A stretch of 64,000 bases of DNA from Sphingomonas albertensis (GTDB lineage: Bacteria; Pseudomonadota; Alphaproteobacteria; Sphingomonadales; Sphingomonadaceae), in assembly GCF_014358075.1 (NCBI RefSeq), contig NZ_JACONT010000020.1, positions 1 to 64,000 of the forward strand, written 5' to 3'. The notes beneath the pieces are model-generated. The model was not told where the DNA came from and ran no database searches. It saw only the letters and a program-made list of their open reading frames with translations. Below, piece after piece: positions 48,627 through 59,449 of the stretch (positions within the stretch are counted from its first letter, which is position 1; every line of letters starts with the position of its first letter). A program made the translations under genes and the position numbers.

Positions 48627-49280
48627 GGTGCGCACGCGGGCGGTGGCGAGCCACCACGCCAGCGCCCATAGCGTGCCGAAGCTCCACCCGGCCAGCACGT
48701 CGCTCGGCCAGTGTACGCCGAGATACACCCGGCTGCACCCGATCGCGCCGACCAGCAGGATCGCGATGACGAGCATGTACGCCCGCGTCGCACGATCCCG
48801 CGTCACCTGCGAGGCGAGGCCGGCGAGCGTCAGATAGACGATCGCACTGTTCGCCGAATGTCCGCTGGGGAAGCTCATATGCGTGACCGTGACGAGGTGC
48901 GGGACAATATCGGGGCGCGGACGCGCGACGTGCAGTTTGACCAGCTCGACGATGATGTTGCCACTAACGCTGGCTGCGACGATCGCGATCGCGGTCAGCC
49001 AGAGCCGCTGGACGATCAGCAGCCCGGCGACGATCACCACGACGATCGTTAGGACGATGCCGCCGCCGAGCGCGGTGACGTCCGCGGCGACCTTCGGCAA
49101 CCAGGACGGACCACCCCAGGCGCGAAGGCCGAGGATGATCGACCGATCGAACGCGAACGGCCAATGGCCAACTGCGAGACCGACCAGGAGGATGAGGACG
49201 ATGCCGACCGCCGCGACCGACGCGCCGGCGAGAACCGCGGGCAGGCGTCGCCGCGCGCCTTCGGGCGGCGTGCCGTCGAT
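48606..49280 (-). CDS. PAP2-family phosphatase, start unclear
   Basis: An inner-membrane phosphatase of the PAP2/undecaprenyl-diphosphatase type with about six helices. The three motifs are KLHVARPRPD, SFPSGHSAN and SRVYLGVHWPSDVL. The reading frame is open upstream through tRNA-Lys, so the annotated N-terminus VAQLVEQATFNREVPG is only the tRNA translated. Between the tRNA end and the first helix (49280-49187) there is no ATG, GTG or TTG in frame; an ATC at 49280 or a CTG at 49187 are the only candidates. The family call is sure; the start is not. Confidence 0.85.
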   Translation of the reverse strand: MDGTPPEGARRRLPAVLAGASVAAVGIVLILLVGLAVGHWPFAFDRSIILGLRAWGGPSWLPKVAADVTALGGGIVLTIVVVIVAGLLIVQRLWLTAIAIVAASVSGNIIVELVKLHVARPRPDIVPHLVTVTHMSFPSGHSANSAIVYLTLAGLASQVTRDRATRAYMLVIAILLVGAIGCSRVYLGVHWPSDVLAGWSFGTLWALAWWLATARVRTSIGGER

Positions 49281-49355
49281 GGTGGGTCCGCCGGGGCTCG
49301 AACCCGGGACCTCTCGATTAAAAGTCGCTTGCTCTACCAACTGAGCTACGGACCC
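49280..49355 (-). tRNA. tRNA-Lys (anticodon TTT)
   Basis: On the minus strand the 76-base sequence begins GGGTCCGTAGCTCAGTTGGT, has the anticodon loop CTTTTAA with TTT, the T-arm GGTTCGAGCCCCGG-type and ends with encoded CCA. All four stems pair. It lies 21 bases after folK and directly before the PAP2 gene, all on one strand. Confidence 0.97.
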
Positions 49356-49376
49356 CCGCCATCGTGGACCGCGCAC

Positions 49377-49883
49377 CTAATCGCGTGGCCGCTTTCGGTC
49401 AACCGATTGCGCCAATTGCCGTATCGTTCGCCCGCTCAGCGGATCGCGCCATGTCGGGACGAGGCCTGCGAGCGGGCCGAGCACGAAGCTGCGTGTGCGG
49501 AAAGCGGCGTGTGGCACGGTGAGTCCGGGCGAGGACCAGGCGCCCCCAGACCAGAGGATGATGTCGAGATCGATCACGCGGCTGCCCCAGCGGCGGCCGG
49601 GGCGGCGCCCGAAGCTGCGTTCGATCCGCTTCAGGCGGACGAGCAGGGTGGCGGGGTCTTCCGTAGACGCGATCAGCGCGACGGCGTTGGCGTAGCAGCG
49701 GTTCGAGGGCCCTAGCGGCGCGCTGGCAGCGGTCGGCGAGCGTGCGAGGACATTGCCGAGTGCCTCCAGCGCGGCCGAAATCTCGCGCTGAGGGCTTCCG
49801 TGAAGGCCACGTCGGTTCGAACCGAGCGCGATCGCGTAGGTTGCGGCCTGCGCGATCGGCGGTAGCGGGGTTGCAGGCGACAT
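49377..49883 (-). CDS. folK: 2-amino-4-hydroxy-6-hydroxymethyldihydropteridine diphosphokinase
   Basis: Pyrophosphorylates the pterin in folate synthesis, before FolP. The 168-residue product has YAIALGSNRRG at the N-terminus, FGRRPGRRWGSRVIDLDIILW (with the DxD Mg site) and PHAAFRTRSFVLGPL. FolP is also in this window (59.5 kb) but not adjacent. The gene is divergent from the uracil glycosylase gene by 22 bases. Confidence 0.94.
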   Translation of the reverse strand: MSPATPLPPIAQAATYAIALGSNRRGLHGSPQREISAALEALGNVLARSPTAASAPLGPSNRCYANAVALIASTEDPATLLVRLKRIERSFGRRPGRRWGSRVIDLDIILWSGGAWSSPGLTVPHAAFRTRSFVLGPLAGLVPTWRDPLSGRTIRQLAQSVDRKRPRD

Positions 49884-49905
49884 TTGGTCCGCCTAGCGCA
49901 ATCCC

Positions 49906-50640
49906 ATGGATTCCACACCTTACACCACCGAGCTTCCCGAAACCGTCGAAGAGGCCGGCGAGGTCGACGTCACGGCCGTCTTCGCGCCCGTCTCGGCACT
50001 CCCCGAGACCGAGCCGCCGCATGACTGCCCGCTCTGCCCCCGCCTGGTGGCGGTGCGCGAACAGCTGCGGATCGAGTTCCCGACTTGGTGGAACGCGCCC
50101 GTCCCGGCGTTCGGCGATCCTGCCGCGTGGCTCGGCATCATCGGCCTCGCGCCCGGCAAGCATGGCGCGAACCGCACGGGCCGCGCGTTCACCGGGGATT
50201 ATGCGGGGCAGTTCCTGTTCGAGACGCTTGGGCGGTTCGGGCTGGCGACGGGCACGTACGGCGCGAAGGCCGAGGACGGTCTGGGGCTCGACGGTGCGAT
50301 CATTCTCAACGCGGTGAAATGCCTGCCGCCCGAGAACAAGCCGACGCCGGAGGAAATCCGCACCTGCCGGCCGTTCCTGGAGACGCAGGCGGATGCCGTG
50401 CCGACCGCCCGCGTGTTCGTGGCGCTGGGGCATATCGCGCACCAGTCGGCGGTGAAGATGCTCGGCGGGCGGCTACCCAAGGCACGCTTCGCGCATGGCG
50501 CCGAGCATGTGATGCCCGACGGTCGCATCCTGATCGATAGCTTCCACTGCTCGCGCTACAACGTGAATACGGGCGTGCTGACCGCGGAGATGTTCGATGC
50601 CGTTTTCGAGCGGGCGCTGGCGTTACGCGGTACGGTCTGA
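49906..50640 (+). CDS. Uracil-DNA glycosylase, family 5 (UDGb type)
   Basis: A 244-residue DNA-repair glycosylase. The motif GLAPGKHGANRTGRAFTGD is the family-5 form of motif A, which lacks the catalytic Asp of other families, and the late motif HCSRYNVNTG corresponds to HPSxxN of the family. An iron-sulfur-like CPLCPR cluster region is near the N-terminus (about residues 41-46). Family-5 enzymes are broad, removing uracil and hypoxanthine. The window therefore has two uracil glycosylases of different families. Confidence 0.88.
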   Translation: MDSTPYTTELPETVEEAGEVDVTAVFAPVSALPETEPPHDCPLCPRLVAVREQLRIEFPTWWNAPVPAFGDPAAWLGIIGLAPGKHGANRTGRAFTGDYAGQFLFETLGRFGLATGTYGAKAEDGLGLDGAIILNAVKCLPPENKPTPEEIRTCRPFLETQADAVPTARVFVALGHIAHQSAVKMLGGRLPKARFAHGAEHVMPDGRILIDSFHCSRYNVNTGVLTAEMFDAVFERALALRGTV

Positions 50641-50651
50641 GGCGCCGCCTT

Positions 50652-50764
50652 GCTCCCCTCCCTGAAAGGGAGGGGTTGGGGGTGGGTCGGTTTCCGGATC
50701 GTGGAACGGTTGCAGCTTGAGCGGGCCTACCCACCCCCAGCCCCTCCCTTCCAGGGAGGGGAGA
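50652..50764. repeat. Family C inverted repeat
   Basis: Full copy between the convergent glycosylase and metallo-hydrolase genes: CCCCTCCCTGAAAGGGAGGG and CCCCTCCCTTCCAGGGAGGG, with GGGGGTGGGT and ACCCACCCCC inside. Confidence 0.86.
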
Positions 50765-50771
50765 CTGGCGG

Positions 50772-51809
50772 TTATTCGATGACCCAGGCCTCGCCGGCCT
50801 CCGGCGTGCGGAAGCGGTCTGCCGCGATGTGTTCGCGTTCCAACGCTGCGCGGAGGTGCTCCGGTGGTTCGTTGATACCCTCGGACGTCAGCTCGAACGT
50901 GCCCCAGTGGACCCCGATCGCATACGCCGCGTCGAGCTGTTCGAACGCCGTCACCGCTTGGTCCGGGCCGATGTGGTTGTCTGTCTCGTGCCCTTCGAAA
51001 TGATACGCGCCGATCGGCAGGATCGCGAGCCGGACCGGACCCGCCGCGCGCGCTTCGATCGCCCAGCGCATATCGCCCGGCCCGGTGTCGCCCGCGAAAT
51101 ACAGATTGCCGCCGGGCAGCGTCACGGTGAAGCCCGCCCATAATGTCTTGTCGCGGTCGCCGGGGTCGTATTCGCTCCAGTGATGCGCGCGCTCGACGAT
51201 CACGTCGATGCCAGGGCGCAATGTCACGCGCCCGCCCCAGTCGCGCGCGAGTGCGCGGACGCCGTTGCGGGCGAGGATCTGGTCGTTGCCGAGACCCGTC
51301 ACGATCAGTGGCTTGTCCCGGTGCCAGAGCGTTCGCATCGCGGTCATGTCGAGATGGTCGCGGTGGTCGTGGCTGAGCAGGATCAGGTCGATCTTGGGCA
51401 GGTCCGCGAGACGCACGCCGGGTTGGCGGACGCGCTTCACGCCGAGGAACTGGACCGGCGACGAGCGCCCGAGCCACATGGGATCGGTCAGAATATTGAG
51501 CCCCTGGGTCTGCACCAGCACGGTCGAATGGCCGATCCAGGTGACGCGCATCGTCTGCCCGTCGATGCGCGCGGGGGGCCGCGACGGGGTTACGGGAACC
51601 TCGGGCCAACTCCGATAGGGCGGCTTCACCAGATTGCGGAGCAGCGCGACAGGTCCCTGCTTCTGTTCGCCGCTACTGCCCTGCACGCCGTCAGGGTTGA
51701 AGAAGCGCGTGCCGTTGAAGTGATCGCTCGGGGCAACGGTCTCCACCGACGGCGCCGCGCAGCCGGCGAGTAGCGCGAGAACGGGCAATATCGAGCGGGT
51801 GCGGATCAT
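50772..51809 (-). CDS. MBL-fold metallo-hydrolase lipoprotein (NAPE-PLD-like)
   Basis: A 345-residue protein with a lipobox (LALLAGCAA, about residues 11-19). The beta-lactamase fold has the zinc motif SHDHRDHLD, WIGHSTVLVQ and FAGDTG. The layout resembles UlaG/NAPE-PLD-like hydrolases acting on lipid or sugar phosphodiesters. Substrate unknown. Located probably on the periplasmic face of a membrane. Confidence 0.87.
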   Translation of the reverse strand: MIRTRSILPVLALLAGCAAPSVETVAPSDHFNGTRFFNPDGVQGSSGEQKQGPVALLRNLVKPPYRSWPEVPVTPSRPPARIDGQTMRVTWIGHSTVLVQTQGLNILTDPMWLGRSSPVQFLGVKRVRQPGVRLADLPKIDLILLSHDHRDHLDMTAMRTLWHRDKPLIVTGLGNDQILARNGVRALARDWGGRVTLRPGIDVIVERAHHWSEYDPGDRDKTLWAGFTVTLPGGNLYFAGDTGPGDMRWAIEARAAGPVRLAILPIGAYHFEGHETDNHIGPDQAVTAFEQLDAAYAIGVHWGTFELTSEGINEPPEHLRAALEREHIAADRFRTPEAGEAWVIE

Positions 51810-51877
51810 GGCGCGCTGACGGATATGTCACCCGATCATCAGGGTCCAGTCACGCGCGGAGGGCCACAGCGGCGAGC

Positions 51878-52453
51878 ATGGGCGATGATTTCGAAGTGCG
51901 CGGGTTGCATGAACGACTGTCGGAGGAACGAGCCGCCAGTGGTGAGGCGCTCGACCAGCGGATCGCGTTGTTCACCGCGATCCTGGCGACCCTGGCCGCC
52001 GTCACCAGTTTTCTCGGCGGGCATACGCAGAACGAGGCGTTGCTCCACAAGAACGAGGCGGTGCTGATCAAGGCTCAGGCGTCGGATGCGTGGGGGTATT
52101 ACCAGGCCGAGGATCTAAAGCGGCATATCGCGCAGATGGAAGTCGATCTCGCGCCGCCCGCGTCCGATGCGAACCAAATGTCCGCACACCGCGCCGATAT
52201 CGCGCGGTACAAGGCGCGGGGGGCTGGGCTGAAGTGGGAGGCGGAGGCGCTCGACCGACAATCGGCGGCGGCGAACGCGGAGTCGGATGAAGCGCTGCGG
52301 CCGCATATGAAGCTCGCGCTGGCGGTCACCGCGATCCAGGTGGCGATCGCGTTGGCCTCGATTACCGCGCTGACCGGACGGCGGTGGTTGTTGTGGGTCG
52401 CGGGAGCCGCCGCCTTGGTGGGCGCGCTGCTGGCTGGGCTCGCCTGGCTGTAG
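51878..52453 (+). CDS. DUF4337 family membrane protein
   Basis: A 191-residue protein with an N-terminal helix (about 30-48) and two C-terminal helices (about 143-163 and 169-190) flanking a helical, charged middle (HKNEAVLIKAQASDAW, EDLKRHIAQMEVDL) likely to form a coiled coil. The NEAxxxKxQAxDxWxYYQA pattern is the DUF4337 hallmark. Function unknown. Confidence 0.82.
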   Translation: MGDDFEVRGLHERLSEERAASGEALDQRIALFTAILATLAAVTSFLGGHTQNEALLHKNEAVLIKAQASDAWGYYQAEDLKRHIAQMEVDLAPPASDANQMSAHRADIARYKARGAGLKWEAEALDRQSAAANAESDEALRPHMKLALAVTAIQVAIALASITALTGRRWLLWVAGAAALVGALLAGLAWL

Positions 52454-52511
52454 CGGGGAGATCGTTTTCGACGACCGCGAACGACGATCCGCCCCGCTCG
52501 GCGCGAGGACG

Positions 52512-53478
<967 letters not shown>

Positions 53479-53504
<26 letters not shown>

Positions 53505-54753
53505 GGGATATCTCCTGAGCGCCGTCCCCGTGATCGGACCGCGCAGACACGGAGATGGTGACGGCGGTATCCATAGTCACGTTGCCGACGGTCCGAAACA
53601 GGTCGGGCACCGTCTCGACCGCGATGAGCAGCCCCAAAGCCTCGATCGGCACGCCCATTGCGAGCGAAACCGGCGCGACCGAGGCGACGAAACTGATCGT
53701 CCCCGGCAGCGACACAGAACTCATCGTCGTGATCGCCGCGGTCGCGACACCCGCCGCCAACTGCGCCGGACCGATCGGCACGCCCAGCCAGTGCGCGACG
53801 TAGAGCGCGACCGCGAGGTTCATCGCCGGGCTGGTCGCGCGGAAGATCGCGACCGCCAGCGGCAGAACGATGCCCGCGGTGGCAGGCGACGCACCGAGAT
53901 CGACCGAGCCCTTGAGCATCGCCGGCAGCGACGCGAGCGAGGACTGCGTGCTGATCGCCACCGCCTGCGCCGGTGCGACCGCCCGCGCGAACCGCCCGAG
54001 CGACACGCGCCCGCCGATCATCCCGACCGGATACGCCGCGAGCAGCACGATGAAGCCGATCGCCGAGACGCAGACGATATAGTGCAGCAACGCCCCGAAC
54101 GCCGCAGTCCCGGTCCGTGCGCCGACGCCGTACGCGAGCGCGAAGATCCCGATCGGCGCGAGCTTCAGCACCCAGCCGATCAGCACCAGCAGCGCATCGA
54201 CCACCGCTTGGAAAAACCCGGTCAGGATCGCACGCTGTGCCGATGGCAGCCGCGTGATCGCGAACGCGAACGCCAGCGCGAACACCGTCAGCGAGAGGAA
54301 CGAATCGCTCGCCGCCGCCGCGACGATGTTGGTCGGCACGATCCCGTCGAAGAATGCGCCGATCCCCGGCACGGTGCCGATCGGTGCCGCCGTCGTCAGC
54401 GCCGCGCGCAATGCCGTGCTGAGGCTCTCTGGCAGCGGGAACAGGTCGAGCAGCAACGGCATGACGAACGCCGACATGATCGTCGTGCTCCACAGGATGA
54501 CAACGATCATCAGGATCGCACGGCCGGTGATCCGTCCGGCCCGCGCAGCCTCGGCCGTCGCACCGATGCCGGTGACCAGCAACCCGACGATCAGCGGCAC
54601 GATCACCATCTGCAATCCGTGCAGCCATGCCGAGCCGATCGGCTGCGTGACCGCCGTCACCGCCAGCGCGTTCGCCGGCGACCAGGCGGCCGCGGCGATG
54701 CCGATCGCGATGCCGCCGACCAGGGCTGTAAGAATCCGTGTAGCCTGCGACAT
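53479..54753 (-). CDS. Dicarboxylate/amino acid:cation symporter
   Basis: A 424-residue membrane carrier of the DAACS family with eight helices and two re-entrant loops. Hallmarks: the serine-rich hairpin [19 protein letters not shown] and the substrate-site motif [14 protein letters not shown], then [13 protein letters not shown]. It moves C4-dicarboxylates or acidic amino acids with Na+ or H+. Overlaps the aldo/keto reductase start. Confidence 0.93.
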
Positions 54754-54821
54754 GCTCGCCCTTCGTGTTCGACCGCGCTATCAACGCGTCGAACACCGAT
54801 ACGGGACGGAAAGCGCGCGCG

Positions 54822-56162
54822 ATGGCAAGGAAATATTTCGGCACCGATGGCATTCGTGGCGCCACCAACGTCTCGCCGATGACGGCGCAGATGGCGATGA
54901 AGGTCGGCATGGCTGCTGGCGCGTACTTCCAGCGCGGCGATCACCGCCACCGCGTCGTGATCGGCAAGGACACCCGGCTGTCGGGCTACATGCTCGAATC
55001 CGCGCTGGTCGCGGGCTTCACCAGTGTCGGCATGGACGTCGTCATGGTCGGGCCGATGCCGACGCCGGCTGTGGCGATGCTCACCCAGTCGATGCGCGCG
55101 GATATCGGCGTGATGATCTCCGCCAGCCATAATCCGTACGCCGACAACGGCATCAAGCTGTTCGGCCCCGACGGCTACAAGCTGTCGGACGAGGCCGAGG
55201 CGGCGATCGAGGCACTGATCGACGGCGACATCCCGCTCGTCACCTCCGACCAGATCGGCCGCGCGCGCCGCATCGAGGACGCGCAGGGCCGCTACATCCA
55301 TTTCGCCAAGTCGACTTTCCCGGAGAATCTGCGCCTCGACGGCATGCGGATCGTGCTCGATTGCGCAAACGGCGCCGCCTACAAGGTCGCACCGTCGGCG
55401 CTGTGGGAACTCGGCGCGGATGTGGTCGCGATCGGCGTGACGCCCAACGGCACCAACATCAACGATGGCGTCGGCTCGACCGCCCCGCAGGCGCTCGCCG
55501 AGGCCGTCGTCGCGAACGGTGCCGACATCGGCATCGCGCTCGACGGCGACGCGGACCGCCTGATCGTCGTCGACGAGACCGGCACGATCGTCGACGGCGA
55601 CCAGCTGATGGCGACGATCGCGGCCAGCTGGGCGCGCCAGGGCCGGCTCGCGGGCGGCGGTCTGGTCGCGACGGTGATGTCCAACCTCGGCCTCGAACGC
55701 CATCTCGCTGCGCAAGGGCTGGGCCTCGTCCGCACCGCGGTCGGCGATCGGCACGTGCTCGAGAAGATGCGCTCCAGCGGCTATAATGTCGGCGGTGAAC
55801 AGTCGGGCCACATCATCCTCAGCGACTATGCGACGACCGGCGACGGACTCGTCGCGGCGCTCCAGATACTCGCCGAGGTGAAACGCTCGGGGGCACCCGC
55901 AAGCGAAGTCCTCCACCGGTTCGAGCCCTTGCCGCAGTTGCTGAAGAACGTGCGGTTCGCGGGAGGCAAGCCGCTCGACCACGACGCGGTCAAGGCGGTG
56001 ATCGCCGAGGCCGAGGCCGAACTTGCCGGCAAAGGGCGGCTCGTCATTCGCCCGTCGGGCACCGAACCGGTGATCCGCGTGATGGCCGAAGGCGACGATC
56101 TCGGTCAGGTCGAGCGCGTCGTCGACCGGATCTGCGACGCGGTGCGGCAGGCGGCCGCCTGA
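54822..56162 (+). CDS. glmM: Phosphoglucosamine mutase
   Basis: Converts glucosamine 6-phosphate to glucosamine 1-phosphate for UDP-GlcNAc and cell wall. The 446-residue product has the catalytic phosphoserine Ser102 in [13 protein letters not shown], the Mg loop [19 protein letters not shown] and the C-terminal phosphate loop [12 protein letters not shown]. The ATG at 54822 ([10 protein letters not shown]) is chosen over the upstream one. Its last base overlaps the start of the DUF1272 gene. Confidence 0.97.
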   Translation: MARKYFGTDGIRGATNVSPMTAQMAMKVGMAAGAYFQRGDHRHRVVIGKDTRLSGYMLESALVAGFTSVGMDVVMVGPMPTPAVAMLTQSMRADIGVMISASHNPYADNGIKLFGPDGYKLSDEAEAAIEALIDGDIPLVTSDQIGRARRIEDAQGRYIHFAKSTFPENLRLDGMRIVLDCANGAAYKVAPSALWELGADVVAIGVTPNGTNINDGVGSTAPQALAEAVVANGADIGIALDGDADRLIVVDETGTIVDGDQLMATIAASWARQGRLAGGGLVATVMSNLGLERHLAAQGLGLVRTAVGDRHVLEKMRSSGYNVGGEQSGHIILSDYATTGDGLVAALQILAEVKRSGAPASEVLHRFEPLPQLLKNVRFAGGKPLDHDAVKAVIAEAEAELAGKGRLVIRPSGTEPVIRVMAEGDDLGQVERVVDRICDAVRQAAA

Positions 56163-56377
56163 TGCTGGAGATGCGCCCCGCCTGCGAACGCTGCGCCACC
56201 GAGCTTCCCGCGGCTGCACCGGGCGCGTTCATCTGCTCGTTCGAATGCACGTTTTGCGCGGAATGCGCGGATGCGCTCGACGAGCGCTGCCCGAATTGCG
56301 GCGGCGAACTCCTCGACCGCCCGACAAGGCTGGGCGAAGCGCCGCCACAGAAACCGGGCGGCGGGCGGCGGCACTAG
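56162..56377 (+). CDS. DUF1272 zinc-ribbon-like protein
   Basis: A 71-residue protein with the DUF1272 cysteine pattern: MRPACERCATELP, FICSFECTFCAECA and RCPNCGGEL, likely binding two zincs. Its start overlaps the glmM stop. Function unknown. Confidence 0.9.
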   Translation: MLEMRPACERCATELPAAAPGAFICSFECTFCAECADALDERCPNCGGELLDRPTRLGEAPPQKPGGGRRH

Positions 56378-56445
56378 AATAGAATGTCGATCGGCTGGAG
56401 TCCTTCACTGTCCCACAGCCCAGCGATTATGCCATAGCGATTGTG

Positions 56446-57369
56446 ATGACGGCCAGAATTCTAATCATCGCCGGCTCGGACTCAGGTGGCGGCGCCGGCA
56501 TCCAGGCGGATATCAAGACCGTGACGATGCTCGGCGGCCACGCGATGACCGCCGTCACCGCGATCACCGCGCAGAACACGCTCGGCGTGCAGGCGGTCCA
56601 CCAGATCCCGACCGACATGGTCCTCGCGCAGATCGACTCCGTCGTCTCCGACATCGGCGTCGATGTGGTGAAGATCGGCATGATCGGCTCGGCCGAAACC
56701 GCCAACGCAGTTGCCGCATATCTAGAACGTCTTTCCTCCCTCCCTGGAAGGGAGGGGCTGGGGGTGGGTAGGCCGCTGGGCGAGCGCGACACCGGCCCCG
56801 AGCCGACCCACCCCCAACCCCTCCCTTTCAGGGAGGGGAGCAGCATCCCCATCGTCTTCGACCCGGTAATGATCGCGACCAGCGGCTCCGTCCTCGCGGA
56901 CAGCGACACGATCGCCGCCTTCGCCCGCCTCATGCGGATCGCCACGCTCGTAACCCCCAACCTCCCCGAACTCACAGCCCTTGGCGGCGAGGCCGCGATC
57001 CGCGCGCTCGGCCCCGCAGTCCTCATAAAAGGCGGCCACGGCGAAGGTCCCTACATCGTCGACCGTCTCGTCACCGACGCCGGCGAAACCCGCTGGACCA
57101 ACCCCCGCATCGAAACCCGCCACGCGCACGGCACCGGCTGTACGCTCGCCAGCGGCATCGCGGCGGGGTTGGGGCAAGGCATGACGCTCGACACAGCAAC
57201 CGACCGTGCCATCGCGTTCGTCCGCGCCGCGCTTGCAGCGGCTCCAGGTATCGGCCAAGGCCACGGCCCGATGGGCCACGCGCTCGACACTACCCCCTTT
57301 TATCATCTGCTTGCGGCAAAGGACCCCGACGGCTGGGATGCGCAGGCTTTTGCCGCGCGATGGAGTTAG
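56446..57369 (+). CDS. thiD: HMP/HMP-P kinase with an in-frame repeat insert
   Basis: Phosphorylates HMP and HMP-P for thiamin synthesis. The 307-residue protein is longer than the usual ~265 because residues about 98-132 ([16 protein letters not shown] and following, to LPFREGSS) are encoded by a family C repeat. The insert falls between the [19 protein letters not shown] helix and the core strand [11 protein letters not shown], a surface loop in known ThiD structures. The active-site parts are intact: [33 protein letters not shown] and [17 protein letters not shown] one codon before is also possible as start. Confidence 0.93.
   Translation: MTARILIIAGSDSGGGAGIQADIKTVTMLGGHAMTAVTAITAQNTLGVQAVHQIPTDMVLAQIDSVVSDIGVDVVKIGMIGSAETANAVAAYLERLSSLPGREGLGVGRPLGERDTGPEPTHPQPLPFREGSSIPIVFDPVMIATSGSVLADSDTIAAFARLMRIATLVTPNLPELTALGGEAAIRALGPAVLIKGGHGEGPYIVDRLVTDAGETRWTNPRIETRHAHGTGCTLASGIAAGLGQGMTLDTATDRAIAFVRAALAAAPGIGQGHGPMGHALDTTPFYHLLAAKDPDGWDAQAFAARWS
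56735..56843. repeat. Family C repeat inside thiD
   Basis: CCCTCCCTGGAAGGGAGGGG plus GGGGGTGGGT and the reverse ACCCACCCCC plus CCCTCCCTTTCAGGGAGGGG form; same design as the intergenic copies but read in frame. Confidence 0.9.
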
Positions 57370-57370
57370 A

Positions 57371-58009
57371 ATGCCCGGCATGAAACACGAAAAGCTCTGC
57401 GTCGGCCCCGTCGCCGGCGTCGACGAAGCGGGCCGTGGTCCACTCGCCGGGCCGGTCGTGGCCGCCGCCGTGATCCTCCCGCCAAAGGGCGTCCCCCGCG
57501 GCATCGACGATTCGAAGAAGCTCTCAGCCTCGACACGCGAACGGCTCTGCGCGCGCCTCAAGGGCTGCGCGATCGTCGGCATCGGCATCGTCGAACCCGA
57601 AGAGATCGACACGCTCAACATCTACTGGGCGACGATGAAGGCGATGACCCTCGCGGTCGATGCGCTCGCCACCGAACTCGGCCACGCGCCCGGCCATGTC
57701 CTGGTCGACGGCAACCGCTTGCCCCGCTGGACCTACCCCGCCACGCCCCTCGTCGGCGGCGACGCGAAATCTCTGTCGATCGCCGCCGCATCGATCGTCG
57801 CAAAGCATACCCGCGACCTGATCATGATCGCCGCCGCCGACCGACATCCCGAATATAACTGGCATTCGAACAAGGGTTACGGCTGCGCGCACCACATGCG
57901 CGCGCTCCGCGAACACGGCCCCACGCCGATTCACCGCCGCAGTTTCGCGCCCGTCGCCGCCGCCTATCTCGCCCGGGAGGGACTTTTCGCACAGGAAACG
58001 ACGAGCTGA
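57371..58009 (+). CDS. rnhB: Ribonuclease HII
   Basis: Cuts RNA in RNA-DNA hybrids and single ribonucleotides. The 212-residue product has GVDEAGRGPLAGPVV with the catalytic Asp18-Glu19, the third Asp in LVDGN, and SIAAASIVAKHTRD. ATG at 57371 follows GGAG. It lies directly upstream of ccrM, a common order in alphaproteobacteria. Confidence 0.95.
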   Translation: MPGMKHEKLCVGPVAGVDEAGRGPLAGPVVAAAVILPPKGVPRGIDDSKKLSASTRERLCARLKGCAIVGIGIVEPEEIDTLNIYWATMKAMTLAVDALATELGHAPGHVLVDGNRLPRWTYPATPLVGGDAKSLSIAAASIVAKHTRDLIMIAAADRHPEYNWHSNKGYGCAHHMRALREHGPTPIHRRSFAPVAAAYLAREGLFAQETTS

Positions 58010-58143
58010 GTCTTTCGCGCCACACCCCAAGGGCTTGAGCCGCGAGTCTCCCACGACTCAACATCTGGGCAGCGAAGACTCGTTTGGTCGCAGCGACGGA
58101 ATCGCACCGAAACGCCGTTAACGAATGTTTGCTTGACGGAGTC
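58008..58143 (+). promoter_or_regulatory. Cluster of six GANTC sites upstream of ccrM
   Basis: GANTC, the target of CcrM itself, occurs at 58008-58012, 58044-58048, 58055-58059, 58077-58081, 58099-58103 and 58139-58143. Six in 136 bases is far above chance (about one per 256). In Caulobacter, GANTC sites in the ccrM promoter make its transcription depend on methylation state. A similar feedback is the likely meaning here (inference). Confidence 0.75.
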
Positions 58144-58162
58144 GGACAATTCCGCCGCTATG
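58133..58162 (+). promoter_or_regulatory. Putative ccrM promoter
   Basis: TTGACG (58133-58138), spacer 17, CGCTAT (58156-58161), close to the alphaproteobacterial housekeeping consensus. The last GANTC site directly follows the -35 box. A half-matching CtrA-like TTAACG lies at 58118-58123 but the second half is poor. Confidence 0.6.
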
Positions 58163-58173
58163 GGCGTCGATAA

Positions 58174-59325
<1,152 letters not shown>

Positions 59326-59333
59326 CGTCTTGC

Positions 59334-59440
59334 TCCCCTCCCTGGAAGGGAGAGGCTGGGGGTGGGTTGGCTGCTTGTCGGGCAATACGTAAACCAACCG
59401 GCCGACCCACCCCCGACCCCTCCCTTCCAGGGAGGGGAGC
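59334..59440. repeat. Family C inverted repeat
   Basis: Full copy between ccrM and folP: CCCTCCCTGGAAGGGAGAGG and CCCTCCCTTCCAGGGAGGGG. Its right end merges with the ribosome site of folP (AGGAG at 59441). Confidence 0.86.
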
Positions 59441-59449
59441 AGGAGAACG

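Noticed and set aside
49280..49355. tRNA-Lys as an integration site of a mobile island
   Set aside because: No integrase and no second copy of the tRNA 3' end were seen nearby; both flanks are ordinary chromosomal genes.
49281..49376. N-terminus VAQLVEQATFNREVPG of the PAP2 frame as protein
   Set aside because: It is the translation of tRNA-Lys, a well-known annotation artefact.
58118..58132. Full CtrA binding site before ccrM
   Set aside because: TTAA-N7 is followed by TTGC rather than TTAA, so only one half matches.
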